Shown here one piece after another: positions 11,980 through 25,006 of a stretch of 64,000 bases of DNA (position 1 is the first letter of the stretch; every line of letters begins with the position of its first letter). Both the position numbers and the translations under genes were made by a program. The DNA lies in the NCBI GenBank assembly GCA_007258455.2, contig VDFB02000003.1, positions 37,079,733 through 37,143,732 on the forward strand, given 5' to 3'. Origin of the DNA: Sequoia sempervirens (taxonomy: Eukaryota > Streptophyta > Pinopsida > Cupressales > Cupressaceae). Below the pieces are notes generated by a model. It searched no databases. It saw nothing but the letters and a program-made list of their open reading frames with translations, and was not told the origin of the DNA.

Positions 11980-12003
11980 AGATTGCTTATCCTCAAGCAA
12001 TCA
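11980..12003. repeat. Hairpin next to LTR end
   Basis: 'agattgcttatcctcaagca' plus 'atca' forms a short imperfect hairpin. It lies 14 bp inside the LTR-like end at 11,965 and corresponds to the perfect hairpin at 15,821-15,844. Confidence 0.5.
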
Positions 12004-14088
12004 CAACTAAGATTTGTAAATTTTAAATATTGCTCCTTTTGGTGATGATGTTAGCTTTTGTGTGATACTTTTGGAAACCCTAAACAAGTGTTGATTATTT
12101 TGGTTATGTTTGACTCTATGTCCTGGAGAGTAGCTCTTAGTATACTTGCCTCAACTTACTACCAATAAGGTTGATGCCATCCTCTACAGTATGAGGACAA
12201 TTTATTGTCTTATGTATTGTTATTTCCCAATATCTCTCAATAACCAAACCAAGATTTTGGCAAGATTTTGTTACTTAAGACAAGTTTTCTCTCATTTCAT
12301 CACCGTAAGGATCCTGGGCAATGATACAAACTCTTCATTACCCTTTGTTAAAATCATGATGGATTGCAGGAATGTTGTGGATATCAAGATCCCACTCCTT
12401 TGTGCCAGATCACTTTGCATTTGTGTAAAGGACCTAGATGTTTGAATGATAACTTCCCTTAGATAAAGTATGTTTCATTTTGTGTAAACATTCAACAAAG
12501 TTTGAGGCAAGTTTGTTTCTAATGAGGAGCTTATAGTGTTTTAGTCAAGCATCTGTCATTCCCATAAGTAATTACTAGTTAAGTACAAATTTATGGGGTT
12601 GATCAAGTCAATAGTTTAATATTTATAGTTTTACTCTATTATCCAATTCGTGTTCCATCTTCTAATTCAATCAGAGGTTATCACTCTTCTTTGTCATATC
12701 TCCAGGTTTGGTACCAAATTTATTTCCATATCTTGGGAAAGTACCTGATTTATTAAATCATATTGATGTCATAAATCTGGGACAGACCCGGCACTGGTTT
12801 ATTGGGGTTTTGGCAAAGGCTGCTAGGGTTTGAAGATATTTCTGAGGTATTTGTGCCTAAATCTGCATACTGTTAATCATATTTATCTCAGAAAATTATG
12901 GAAAAATCAATGTAAGCTATTTCTGAAATTTCTGGGCAGTTTTTAGTGTGTTTACTGTAACTTTTGATATTCAAAAATATTCAGAAATTTCTATTAATTA
13001 ACAGAAAAATATTCTGAGCATAGATCTGAGCTTGTTGAAGTGTTATCTATTTGCAATAAAATTTCAGAATTTTCTATTGCATGTTTTTGGAGATTTTGTG
13101 TTTTTTCCATTATCCGGATCCCTAATAGGGATATTACAGTAGAAGGGCAGCTTCGTAAGGAACTATTTTTAAGTTAAATTCCCCAATTCTAACTGCTTAT
13201 AACTTTTCACTTCTCTAATAATCCCCTTTTTGAGCCAAAAGAACTTTTCTTGCAAATTGTAGAACATCTGAAATTGCTTTGAAGTAACTAAACATTTTTA
13301 TGATTTGGATTTTTTTCTCATCTCTATGTCAGTTTACTTCAATAAGCCCTAAGCTCAACCAAATTCTTTATTTATAAAGAGTATATTTCCAGCTCTCTGC
13401 TTACATTATTTAGGGATCTTGTCTACTTGGTCCCTGTATTTTGCTGTTCTTTCTTCAAACGCTTATCTATCTTTGTTGATTCCTAGACTCTCTTTCACAT
13501 TTTGATCATCAAAACCTTAATTCCTTTTTTGTCACTCATTTGCCGTTTAGACATAAAAGGCCAGCTAAATAAGTTTCTTGTTCTCATACACGACACTCCT
13601 TCAAGCATCTAAGTGTTCAATTGAATGACTTATGATTCCATAATATGCAGAGTTGAACCAAATAACAAATATAGTGAGAACATCAATGATCAGATTTTGA
13701 TTCCAATGGTATTTAGTGTATGCATGCTTGATCAGACAAATATCAAGAATATAAAGACAAATCTTCCAATAATTATATGTTCTTTGTTTTTGCCAACAAT
13801 GATGAAGAAAAACTCCAGATTTAGTGATTCCAACGTTTCAAGCTTTAAATTTTGTCAAAAGTGATCTCTTCTTCAAATGTTGTAGGTTTTTCTAATGGTT
13901 ATTGTAGTTCATCCTTCCAATATACTGCCATATAAATCTTTCTCCTGTCGTATAGAGTTGCTTTAAATAATATAATCAGAATTTTGAAAGATGAGTTCTT
14001 CCAAAAAACCCAATAAATGACACCAATTATGACCCAATCCAGTATGACTACATCAATAGGCATGATGACGCTAGAGTTTACAGTCTGC
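12004..14088. other. Decayed repeat DNA, no gene recognised
   Basis: AT-rich DNA with short frames lacking known motifs. 'gggatattaca' ending at 13,136 resembles the CATTACA ends of LTRs in this window, but no partner start or target duplication was found. The frames at 12,146-12,445 and 13,625-13,864 show nothing recognisable. Confidence 0.4.
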
Positions 14089-14093
14089 CATAC

Positions 14094-15806
14094 TGTAAAG
14101 AACCCTTCCAGGAGTGTATAGTTTTTACGATAAATTTAGTTTGATAGATGCATCATTTTATCAAACCAAAGCACAATAACATAAATATATTGATTGACCC
14201 TCCAGGGACAAAGCATAGACAAGTCTGGTAACCAGCTCTATGATTTTCTTTACTCAAATATGACTGATAATTACAAATCATCTGCTCAGAAATTATTAAC
14301 AGTCTTATACATGCCCAGATCAATCCAAACTAAGAAGCAGATTTATCAACTAACACCACTGACTTATACTAGGCATTATTATAGGGCAGTTTTGAAGAGT
14401 TAAGACTCAGAAATTTACAACACCAGTGTATACATTACAATTTGTGTCCATTCTGAGAAACAACAGCACTTAGCTGTGCATGGATAACAGTTTAACAGCA
14501 ATATGCAAATACAATATATCAGATTAACACTCAGAACTAAATACCCGGCCAGCAAAAGCTCCAACTAAGACACTCCCAGGTGTTGAGGGTCGCCTAGCAA
14601 GCAAGATGTACCCAGAATGGAAAATGGCGGCCAGTATGAGACTCCCAGCTATGCCAGTAGTCACGTCCAGGTCTGCTTTTATATTCAGAACTGTCCAAAT
14701 GACAACAGCAGCAGATATAATGTCCTTGCTCTCAGTCTACAGCTCCAACAGAGGTTGATATTGGCCCATATAGAACCCGACTTCTTCCTTAAGCTCCCAC
14801 GACCTGATATCAAGGTTTCATGCCCACTTATATGTGCTCACGTCTTCCATATTGCTGTCGCAGGAGTAACAGCAAGTTCTCTACCTAGTTCACACATCCC
14901 AGCTTGCACAGAAAGGAGTTTAGTGCTGGAAATGGTTAGCTACAGGACCCTCCAATGAAGTCGCCCAGTTCTGAAAATGGTAGCAATAACCTCCTCTGAA
15001 ACCCATGGCCTGAGTATGAAATGCCAATCAGAAACATAAATCCCTAAATATGTAGAAATATGTCGGCTAACTGAAATGCAAACCCTTTATTCCAGTAGCA
15101 ATATAAATCTCAGAAATTACAAGTATGATGTCTCCTTCAAATGCCAAACTCTTCCATATTGGATGCCTAGGTCAAACCCTTCAATTACTTAATGATAGAA
15201 AAAAGATATATCGATCCCACCAATTTCATCAAAACCCCAATGACTCTGGAGTCCTGAAGAAAGTATACAAATTCTGCCAACTCTCAAGGTACTGCAGATA
15301 CCAAATATCTCCAATCAATACAACCCTAGAAATTTTTCTTCAGAGAAGACTCACAAATTTTCCAAAATTGATCACCCAATCTTTGTAGCACAAACATAAA
15401 TCCTAAATGAGTCTGCCACTCGCCAGCTAGGGAGGAATCTTTCACCACCGAAATTGGAACCCGTAGGAATTCCCACCTAGGGTTTCGGACTACAAAGAGC
15501 TCCACCAAAATACAAACCCCAAATAAAATAATAATCCAAAATATTGAGAGAATGAGCTCTCAAGTCCTTTTATAATGCCTTTTTGCCTTTTTAGGGTTTT
15601 CTCGCCAAAACACTTAAATGTTTTACTATAAAGTGACTTTATTAATTTATCATTAAAATATTCCCCAATGTCACTTTCTAACCTTTTTAATATAATTATT
15701 TAATATTACCTTTATAATTTGCACTTTTTTCCATGCAACAATAAATAATTAAATTAATTAAATACTTTAATATTATTTTGGCAAGCTAGAAAATGAGGAC
15801 ATTACA
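14094..15806 (-). mobile_element. 3' LTR of minus-strand LTR retrotransposon
   Basis: This 1713-bp segment is repeated directly at 19,488-21,191. Read on the plus strand both copies start TGTAAAG and end CATTACA. On the minus strand they start TGTAATGTCC and end CTTTACA, the TG...CA termini expected of LTRs. By eye they differ by a few percent, mostly single substitutions. The flank CATAC before 14,094 matches AATAC after 21,191 at four of five bases, as expected for a 5-bp target duplication. A minus-strand TATA box lies at 15,567-15,574. Open frames here (for example 14,617-14,958) have counterparts in the other LTR and are not genes. Confidence 0.9.
15567..15574 (-). promoter_or_regulatory. 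TATA box in LTR
   Basis: TATAAAAG on the minus strand, at the equivalent place to 20,951-20,958 in the other LTR copy. Confidence 0.55.
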
Positions 15807-15818
15807 GCCTCCCTTCCC
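15807..15818 (-). promoter_or_regulatory. Polypurine tract
   Basis: On the minus strand GGGAAGGGAGGC directly precedes the 3' LTR start TGTAATGTCC. This is the expected site and composition of the plus-strand DNA primer. Confidence 0.65.
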
Positions 15819-15820
15819 AG

Positions 15821-15844
15821 AGATTGCTTGCCCTCAAGCAATCT
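15821..15844. repeat. Perfect hairpin beside the polypurine tract
   Basis: AGATTGCTTG and CAAGCAATCT pair perfectly across a 4-nt CCCT loop, two bases inside the polypurine tract. A related hairpin sits at 11,980-12,003 next to another LTR-like end, so it may be a retained feature of this element lineage. Confidence 0.7.
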
Positions 15845-18800
15845 ACAACTGCAAACCAACCCAACTGCCACAACTCCTGAAGCCAGAGCAAAATACCGAT
15901 TGCATCTGTCCACCAACCACCCGGATCCCAAATGATCCTGCAGAATGCTCCAACCATTAACCTCTGTAAGCAGCTAAAGACCAAGATGCTATCCAACTCA
16001 GTCAATCGGTGAAGTCATCCACCCAGCATTAAAATTCCTAGATCCCAAATCTGAAAATCATCCTCATATAAATTGCCCACCAAGATATGTTTCACTTGTT
16101 GTTTCTTGAATTCAGTCATCCAAGAACACACAATATTTTTGAGTGCAACTATAGGTGGACTCTCATCTAGGTACTTGATCAAAAAGATCATAACCTCATC
16201 ATGCAAACTCCAAGTACTGTGGTGAGAAACCTCATGTATCATAACTATCCATAGGTGTACACCACCTAGGTCCCATGGACAAATTGGAAGTCCAACATTC
16301 CCAACACTTGTTGACTTCCACTGTGCCACTCTGATAACCTCTTGAATCCAATTAAACCAAGTCTCAAATTCATGTTTCTGGAGGCAACCAACAGGGGAAA
16401 ACAGGAGACCTACAAAATTTGGATTCATCACCTACAGTCGAAAACATATCGTACCAGAGTGAACTAGAAAAACCCTTATTCAACCTGCCTCTATGTGACA
16501 TCAAAGACATGGTCAAATCTTGTGTATGTGGGTTGAAAGTAAACTGATGAATACACCTCATTATGCAAGCGAGGTGAAATTCACCTGTTTGAGTCAACGG
16601 AATCCCAGAGTAGTCATGAGGATTCCCTATTTTGCTCCCATCATCAGAAGATGACTCATGGCTCAGAACATGTTGGGCTAAACCTGCAACAACACCATCA
16701 ACTCCCTCTGCAACCCTAATGGCAAGGTTTCTATCTAAAAGCAATTGCAAGTACCCTGAATTTTATGTCCTCAAGGCCACACTTGATTTTCTGCAAACTC
16801 GAGGCCTTAACTCCTTCCTATGGACCCTCTTGAACCTCTTTGAAATTAATTTTCCAGATGAGATATTCAATGAACTTATCTATCTTATTGAAGCAAACCA
16901 AGATTTGCTCAACCTCATCTTCAGTGACTTGCAACTGTTTCTTCCATTCATGCCTCTCACTAGGCCAAAAGTCACAATCAACTACATAAAAAGAATTTCT
17001 GATTTGCTTTCAGGCGAAAGAAATATACCATCAAGAATGCTATGTTCCTCACTGGATGATGCTCTGCAATCCTCCTAAAAAGAAGATGGAACATTGTTAT
17101 GGTCTAACATACAAGTATCAGAAGAAACCATCTTCTCTGTACATGGCTATCCAATAACAATCTCTACATTAACAATGTAGAGCCTTGTGCCCATTTCAGC
17201 AATGATGCCTGAACTTGTAGCCAAGATTGATGTGTCCACGTCATCATCGATCCATCCCACTCCGAGTGGTCTCCTAAGGATGTGAAAGATGCCCAACACT
17301 AGTGCATAGAAACACATACCAACCCCTACCAAGCTGCTGGTATAAATCAGAACAGCACCATGCAATCTATAAATCATGTCTACGATGGAGCAAAAGGCAT
17401 CTCCAATGTCATATGATGATAAGGACTCATCATCAAACCAATCTTTGACACCATGGTGGTGACTCCAGTCCCTCCTATCCATCCAATCAGTTGTTGTCCT
17501 CATAGTGTACCCTAAAAACTCTCTAACCAGCAAGGTAGGACAGCCATTGATCAACAAAGTAGGAGGTAGAAACCAAAGGGTTAGGGCTGGAATACTCCTT
17601 CCCTCATGCATAACTCCATACCATAGACCATAATCAATTGGAAACTCGAGCATATACCTCTCAAGATCAAGAACAATGCATCCTTCAATCAATGACTCCA
17701 TGACATGAGTCACCCGATCTGAAGTCAAGGAGGCCTCATGCACGTTATAGGAATCTTTAACAGAAGAAGACTCCTCATGCTTGACCATCACAATAGGCAC
17801 CTCACTCACATCTTGAGTGTGAACAATGGAAGACTTCACAATACTCTCCTCATCAAGTACTATGGCTGCCATAGACAACTGAGTCTCAACTGTAAGTGAT
17901 GAACTATAAGCCAAACTTAACTCCAAGCAAAGTTCATCAACATGGATCTCAGATTCTTAAAGGGTCATCTGAGTGCTCTTCAATGAATCCATGGTAACCT
18001 TAAGCTCATGAGAGAGTTTATCAACTTCCTCTTCCTTCCCTCTCAATGCATCTGAATATATTTCAACGAGGTTGAGGAGATGGTCACAATCTGAAAGAAG
18101 ATGCAAGTAGTCTAATTTCATTGTCACCAAACCTTCTTTGATTACTTGAAAGTTGTCCTGAGAAGATTTCAATTCAATTCATTTTTTTCTTCTTTCAATT
18201 TGAACCTTCCAAAGGTGATCCTCAATCAGTTTGTGCATTTTATCATGATGAGACAACGCTGCCACAATCTTATCTTCACTCACCTTTAATTGGTTCTCCA
18301 AATTGTGTGGACTATTGGGTTTTTGAACAACTTTTGCTTCACATGAAGAAGCATCAAATTGTTCCTGAAGTGCACAACTATTTTCTTATGCGATATCATC
18401 CATACATACATTCAGATTTGGAACTAGGACAGCACTAATTCCACCTGTAAAATCATCATCAATACCCTCACTAGGTGTTACAACATAAGAGGGCTCGGTT
18501 TGCTCATTATGCTCATCATCCAATTCAGTTGATTCACTGGATGATGGCCTGTTTTCTTCCTGTAGAGAAAGTGGAACCTGTATACCAAATGAAATCAGTT
18601 TTTCTACAGACAATTGTTCCTTGAACTTCTCAATTTTCTGCTCAACCAATTTTCTTGATAAATCATATGCTGCGGTTGAGACATGTTGCTCTTTTCTCCA
18701 AATGACCAACAAGTCTGATTGCAACTGCTTGCCAACATTATCACCTTCATCTAGAATCAGGGACAAAATAGTTAGCATACGTGTTTAGACATTGTTTAAA

Positions 18801-19390
18801 CTTTAGATGATGTTTCCTGATTCTGGTTATGAAGCAATGGAACATCTGAAGAATCAATTCATCACACCCAAGGTCCATCATAAAGAGGCATAACCTAACC
18901 TTAGCCATAATTTCCAGTATTTTAACTCTTTGACCAAAGGTAGGGCTTTTGACATCATGTAACCCCTAAAAACACTCCACAATCAGCTAAAGTATTTCCC
19001 TCATGATGTCATCATCATATGGTGCGTTAGGAACTACAATTCTTGCAACTTCACTAATACAAGTGACAACTACAAGTCTTACCTCTTCATCCTAATGTCT
19101 CATCGGCACTGGCTTAACCAAAGTGTGCACCATTGAAGACATAGCTTTACACATCGGCTGGGAAGGTAATTGACCAACCTTGCATAGACTACATTCCACT
19201 ACCTTCAAACATGCTGATAAGAACTATCTTTGACTCTGGTAAGTGTTTTAGTTTCTTACCTATATATTTCAGTTTCTCTTGAAGGACTTTGGCAACCTCC
19301 TATTCTTTATTCCATTTCCACTCAAAACCAGGTTGAATCCTGTATCATAGATTCAAGCAACGAATCCACGTGATCACTAGAAGTAGCCAT
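15845..19390 (-). pseudogene. Long degenerate ORF of non-autonomous LTR element
   Basis: The frame opens with ATG at 19,390 (MATSSDHVDSLLES...), just inside the primer-binding site. It runs to the polypurine tract, roughly 1100 codons. The longest intact blocks are 18,778-18,386 (130 aa), 17,926-17,147 (259 aa), 16,750-16,370 and 16,431-16,015. The first three share one frame and the last is shifted. Block one is Glu/Lys-rich and likely coiled coil (around VEQKIEKFKEQLSVEK), and 18,172-17,957 is also helical and charged. Block two has hydrophobic segments near its C-terminus. I see no CCHC knuckle, no protease DTG/DSG, no reverse transcriptase YVDD/FIDD and no integrase. The element is therefore non-autonomous or carries an orphan or captured gene, and I do not recognise the family. 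Confidence 0.6.
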
Positions 19391-19475
19391 GATACCCAAA
19401 CTAAAATTATAATCTGTAGTTGATTAACTGAAGTTAACCTTTTACTATTCACCCTCAGGCTAGCAGGATGCACAG

Positions 19476-19487
19476 CTCAGATACCAC
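19476..19487 (-). promoter_or_regulatory. Primer-binding site
   Basis: On the minus strand TGGTATCTGAGC follows the 5' LTR end after about one base. It differs at one position from TGGTATCAGAGC, the classic initiator-Met tRNA primer site of plant LTR elements. This fixes the element on the minus strand. Confidence 0.8.
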
Positions 19488-21191
19488 TGTAAAGTACCCT
19501 TCCAGGAGTGTATAGTTTTTGCGATATATTTAGTTTGATAGATGCATCATTTTATCAAACCCAAAGCACAATAACATAAATATATTGATTGACCCTCTAG
19601 GGACAAAGCATAGACAAGTCTGGTAACCAGCTCTATGATATTCTTTACTCAAATATAACTGATTTTTACAAAGCATCTACTCGGAAATTATTAATAGTCT
19701 TATACATGCCCAGATCAATCCAAACTAAGATTTATCATCTAACACCACTGACTTATACTAAGCATTATTATAGGGCAGTTTTAAAGAATTAAGACTCAGA
19801 AATTTACAACACCAGTACATTACAATTTGTGTCCATTCTGAGAAACAACAGCAAGTAGCTATGCATGGATAACAGTTTAACAGCAATATGCAAATACAAT
19901 ATATCAGATTAACACTCAGAACTAAATACCCGGCCAACAAAAGCTCCAACTGAGACACTCCAAGGAGTTGAGGGTCGCCTAGCAAGCAAGATGTACCCAA
20001 AATGGAAAATGGCGGCTAGTATGAGACTCCCAGCTATGCCAGCAGTCACGTCCAAGTCTGCTTTTATACTCAGAACTGTCCAAACGCCAACAACAGCAGA
20101 TATAATGCCCTTGTTCTTAGTCTACAGCTCCAACAGAGGTTGATATTGGCCCATATAGAACCCGACTTCTTCCTTAAGCTCCCACGACCTGATATCAAGG
20201 TTTCACGCCCACTTATATGTGCTCACGTCTTCCAAATTGTTGTCGCAGGAGTACAACAAGTTCTCTACCTAGTTCACATGTCCCAACTTGCATAGAAAGG
20301 AGTTTAGCACTGGAAGTGGTTTGCTACAGGACCCTCCAATGAACTCGCCCAGTTCTGAAAATGATAGCAATAACCTCCTCTAAAACCCACAACCTAAGTA
20401 TGAAATGCCAATCAGAAACATAAACCCCTAAATATGTAGAAATATGTCGGCTAACTAAAATGCAAACCCTTTATTCCAGTAGCAATATAAATCTCAGAAA
20501 TTGCAAGTATGATGTCTCCTTCAAATGCCAAACTCTTCCATATTGGACGCTTAGGTCAAACCCTTCAATTAGTTAATGATAGCAGAAAGATATATCGATC
20601 CCACCAATTTCATCAAAACCCCAATGACTATGGAGTTCTGGAGAAAGTATACAAATTTTGACAACTCTCAAGGTATTGCAGATACCAGATATCTCCAATC
20701 GGTACAACCTTGGAAATTTTTCTTCATAGAAGACTCACAAACTTCCGAAAATCGATCACCCAATCTTTGTAGCACAAATGCGAATCCTAAATGAATCTGC
20801 CGCTGGCTAGCTAGAAAGGAATCTTTCACCACCGAAACTAGAACCCATAGGAATTCCCACCTAGGGTTTCGGACTCCAAAGAGCTCCACCAAAATACAAA
20901 CCCCAAATAAAATAATAATCCAAAATATTGAGAGAATGAGCTCTCAAGTTCTTTTATAATGCCTTTTTGCCTTTTTAGGGTTTTCCCACCAAAAACACTT
21001 AAATGCTTTATTATAAAGTGACTTTATTAATTTATCATTAAAATATTCCCCAATATCACTTTATAACCTTTTTAATATAATTATTTAATATTACCTTTAT
21101 AATTTGCACTTTTTGCCAGGCAACATTAAATAATTAAATTAATTAAATACTTTAATATTATTTTGGCGAGCTAGAAAATGGGGACATTACA
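19488..21191 (-). mobile_element. 5' LTR of minus-strand LTR retrotransposon
   Basis: This 1704-bp copy is the partner of 14,094-15,806, with colinear text throughout and scattered substitutions. It begins TGTAATGTCCCC and ends in CTTTACA on the minus strand, followed by the primer-binding site. A TATA box on the minus strand lies at 20,951-20,958. Low LTR divergence suggests a younger insertion than the other elements in this window. Confidence 0.9.
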
Positions 21192-21196
21192 AATAC

Positions 21197-22021
21197 ATGG
21201 ACAGAATCACAATGTGGTGAACCCTCATTATCAATCAACCTTATCACAAGTTAACATGAAGGCATAATTGAGCCAACACAGACAATCAAACCCTTATCAC
21301 TATGGACGTCACTAATCCTATCAACTTTCCTCTCATCTTATTCTTGCATCCGTAGGGAAATGACATTCACCTCTAAACAACCTTAACATCCATTTCACTA
21401 ATGTTGTGGAAAATTTCTAGCCATTATATTGGAATATCTAAAGCTCAATTAACATGAAGAGTGATCGGCTATTGTAATGAGGCAATGAGACCCTTCCTAG
21501 TACAGCACTTGTGATAAGAAATTCTAGAGTCAACTCTTTGGTAGCAAACCACTTACGCAATCTGTACCATAATGAGCAGAGGAACAAACCCAACAAAATT
21601 TGAATCTGGATCATCATCATGTCAATTGTTCCTGCCTCACCATGAGAGCATAATCCATTGCTCTAATGATGTGCAACTATGCCATAATTTTTTTCATTGC
21701 AATCAAAATCCAACATGCATTCCTCTACTTATGGTGCTTGTGTTGGCTTTATTCTTCCCAATGCACTTTGGTCCTAATGGTGCTTGTGTTGGCTCTATTC
21801 TTCCTAATGCACTTTGGTCCTACTATGCTTTCAATTTCAATTGGGAAAAATGCAACCTATCCAATGGATAAAAGAGGACATAATTTCTAATTTCAGGGTC
21901 ACAACACAATCCCACTCCTTTGAAACATGTATCCATTTGGGATATCTTTAACTAAGAAGAATATTGTTTACTTTTGAGTGATTTGATCAATGAAAATTGT
22001 TTGTAACCTCAAACAATTTAA
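21197..22021. other. Gene-free stretch with a small local duplication
   Basis: 'tggtgcttgtgttggctt' at about 21,731 recurs at 21,779, together with 'attcttccca/ctaatgcactttggtcct', giving a 48-bp tandem pair. No gene is recognised. Confidence 0.5.
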
Positions 22022-22026
22022 GCATT

Positions 22027-23563
22027 TGTAATGTCTTGTTTTATTCCTAAATGTCTGCAGCCTATGTTTTGAAAGAAATCACAAGACAGTATTGTGGAGG
22101 GCATCAGACGTTATGAGATAATCGACTCATTCTTTGAAGGCTCTTCAAATCCTTTGCCTCAGCTGCTACCTTTGGAGAGGTTTAGAATAAGTTTAATGAA
22201 GAGCTCAAAAAAATATAATTAATATTACACCAAACTGGAATTACATAAAGATGAAGTTGTTAAGAATGGTAACCTGCATATGAAGGGTTGTGTCCCTTGA
22301 GCAAGATAAGGTATATAAGGAAGGTAGATCTAGAAGGAAAGGAGCAATTGTGAAGAATTATTATTAATTTATTACTGATTACAAGTAATTATTACAGACC
22401 ACATCTTATGTAATTAATCTAATAATAAAGGGTTGCTAGCAATAGACAGCAGCACTAGCAAATCATCTTATTTTAAATTAAATTATTATTCTCCAAATGC
22501 AACGATGAAGGGTTGTAACTATTGCAAAAGCAATAGAGGTGAAGAGGTGTGACTCCCTCAAACTTAAGATATCAAAGGGAGAACATTTCATTTGAGAAGG
22601 ACATCCATAACATATTTCAATCAATCAATTAAGAATAAATGTTATGTGACTCCTTCTAATGTGAAAGATTGTGACTCGTAATATGAAAGGTTGTGACTCC
22701 ATCAAATATGAAAGGTTATGACTCCCTCAATAATAAGATATAGAAGGGAGATCCTTTCCTTGTGGAGAAATCATCAATGGGGAATAAATAAATCAATCAA
22801 TTTGGAAATATTATTATTCTCAAAAGGTAGCAATGAAGGGTGGCGACTCATTTATTATGAAGGGTCGTGACACCTTCAAGAAATGGATATAAAGGGTAAA
22901 ACAGTTCATTGACATTCAATCAGCAATCATCACTCATCTATCCATCAAGAAATCAAGCAATCAAAATATCAAAAAGATCAATCAACCAAACAGCAATAAG
23001 TCTATCAATACATCAAGCATCAAATCATTCAATCATCAATTCATCCATGGAAGACATTCAAATATCAAGTGGAAAAAGAGAAATCAATAGTAATTGAGGC
23101 AGTAATAAGTATACTGCGGAAAATAGATTCAAACAGCAATCATTGATTAAAGCATACAATTGTTATTCAAGAATTGATGTGTCAATCCATCAAGAAATAT
23201 TAATCAGCAATAGTCTAGCAAATACATCAAGCTATCAATTGTGAATTCTAGGTAGTATTTGCAAATCGGATTGGATTCGGGTTCATGGGGTAGGCTAAGG
23301 GTTGGAAGGACAAGGTCTTTTCATGCCCTTGACAAGCTAGGGACGGGGTCCTTGGTATTGTCACTGTTGAGTTAGGGACGAGTCCTTTAATTCAGCAGTT
23401 TTGCAAAGTATTGCTGGGGAATTCACGATTTGACTCCTTGGGTATTGTGCTATGATTTACTGATCTGATTATTATCATAAATTTCTTAATCTTGGATAAA
23501 ACTATTGTCATATTTTGAGCAAATATTGTTCTTTTAAAGAATATCCCAAAAGGGTACATTACA
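22027..23563. mobile_element. Solo LTR with perfect 5-bp target duplication
   Basis: The 1537-bp segment starts TGTAATG and ends CATTACA, and GCATT occurs immediately before 22,027 and immediately after 23,563. No internal region or second LTR is present, so this is most simply a solo LTR left by recombination between LTRs. The minus-strand start TGTAATGTACCCTTTTGGG resembles 7290. A TATATAAGG on the plus strand at 22,312 leaves the orientation undecided. Internally 'gaaaggttgtgactccctcaa' variants repeat between about 22,500 and 22,870, and an ATCAA-rich tract spans about 22,910-23,050. Confidence 0.85.
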
Positions 23564-23589
23564 GCATTTAATTATTTGTGTTTTTCAGT

Positions 23590-24785
23590 TAGGTTAAGAT
23601 ACCTTTCAGCTTAGAAGCCATGCCCCAAGGGTATCTACTCGATTGAAAAATTCACCTAGGGCTTGCACCCAGCCTTATCCAGATTGGCCTGCTCTTAATT
23701 ATTCACAACCATTTTTATGTGGGGGTATGCCAAACAAGGCTTAAATCCCCATTCATCATCATAGAAATTGCTCCATCAAGAGCAAGTGTCAGGTAAGAAG
23801 TCACTCTGATGAGTGTGCATTCTGTAAAAATTCACCTGGAACTTGCACCTACCAACCAGCATCAATTGAATCCCTGCTAACCATTTGCAACTGCTTTAAT
23901 GTGAGAAGCATGCCCAGAAAGGCTTAAGCCAAAGACATAATGATGAAATTACTCCATCAAGTTGATAGCTCTTTGGAAAAGCACCTCTTCTTATTGAAAC
24001 TAAGAGAACCATTTGGCATCATCCTACCAATTGCTCCATCAAACTAAGAGTACCAATGGCACAGAAGCCACTTTCATTGGGGAGCATTACTCGCAGGAGG
24101 CTTGAACCTGAATTATAATCATGGCAATTGCTTCATCAAAATGTAAGTCCAGATTGCATCATCAAATTAAGAGTACAATTTGTCTTAGAAGCCACTTCCA
24201 CTAGAGAACATTGCTAGCCCTAGGCTTCAAACTAAAACATCATCATGGCAATTACTCCATCAAACTAGGAATACCCTTGTGCCTAGAGGCCATTCCACCG
24301 GGAGTTCTTACTAGTAGTAGGCTTGAACATGGATCATGCTCATGGCAGTGGCTCTATCAATCTATAAGGACAAATTTCTCCCTCAAACTAAGAAAACCAA
24401 ATGCTTAGAAGCTACTTCAACAAGGAGAGTACTACCAATAAGAGGCTTGACATCCAGTCACCATCCTGGCAATTGCTACATCAAACTTTGATGTCCCAAC
24501 TGCTCCATCAAATTAAGAGTACCATTTGGCATAGAAGCTACTTCAATTGGGAAGCATTACTAGCAAGAGCCTTAAACCGGAGCAATTGCACCATCCAACT
24601 CAGAGTACAAATTATTCCGTCAAACCAAGGATATTATTTGACTTAGAACCCACCTTGACTGGAGGAGTACTAGATAGAGCCTTGAACTTAAGTCATGCAC
24701 ATGGCAATTGTTCCATCAAACCTAGAGTACCATTTGGCTTAGTAGCCACTTTGACTGAAGAACATTATTGGCAGAAATCCTGAAT
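23590..24785 (-). repeat. Tandem array with tRNA-like A and B boxes (left block)
   Basis: Units of roughly 95-125 bp repeat about ten times. On the plus strand each contains 'attgctccatcaaactaag', then 'ttagaagccacttc', then 'aggcttgaacct'. On the minus strand these read as an A-box-like TTAGTTTGATGGAGC and, about 25-30 bp later, a B-box-like AGGTTCAAGCC. That order and spacing fits a tRNA-derived pol III promoter. Units are diverged and several have lost one box. There is no poly(A) tail or SINE boundary between units, so this is a tandem amplification, not a series of insertions. Confidence 0.7.
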
Positions 24786-25006
24786 CCGTTAACAATACAG
24801 AATACCACTGTGTACAGATATTGGTAATTTCTTTCATATATTTATAATTTGTACAGTTTTTTATAATTTCTACAGATATTTACATTTTGTTTCAAAAACT
24901 CATAAAATTAATTTGCACATATTATACAGATTCTGTGAACTTCACCCCATTGTGTTTTACTTGTTATATCTATATGGAAGTAACAAGGGTTTTTTTGGTG
25001 ATTCAG

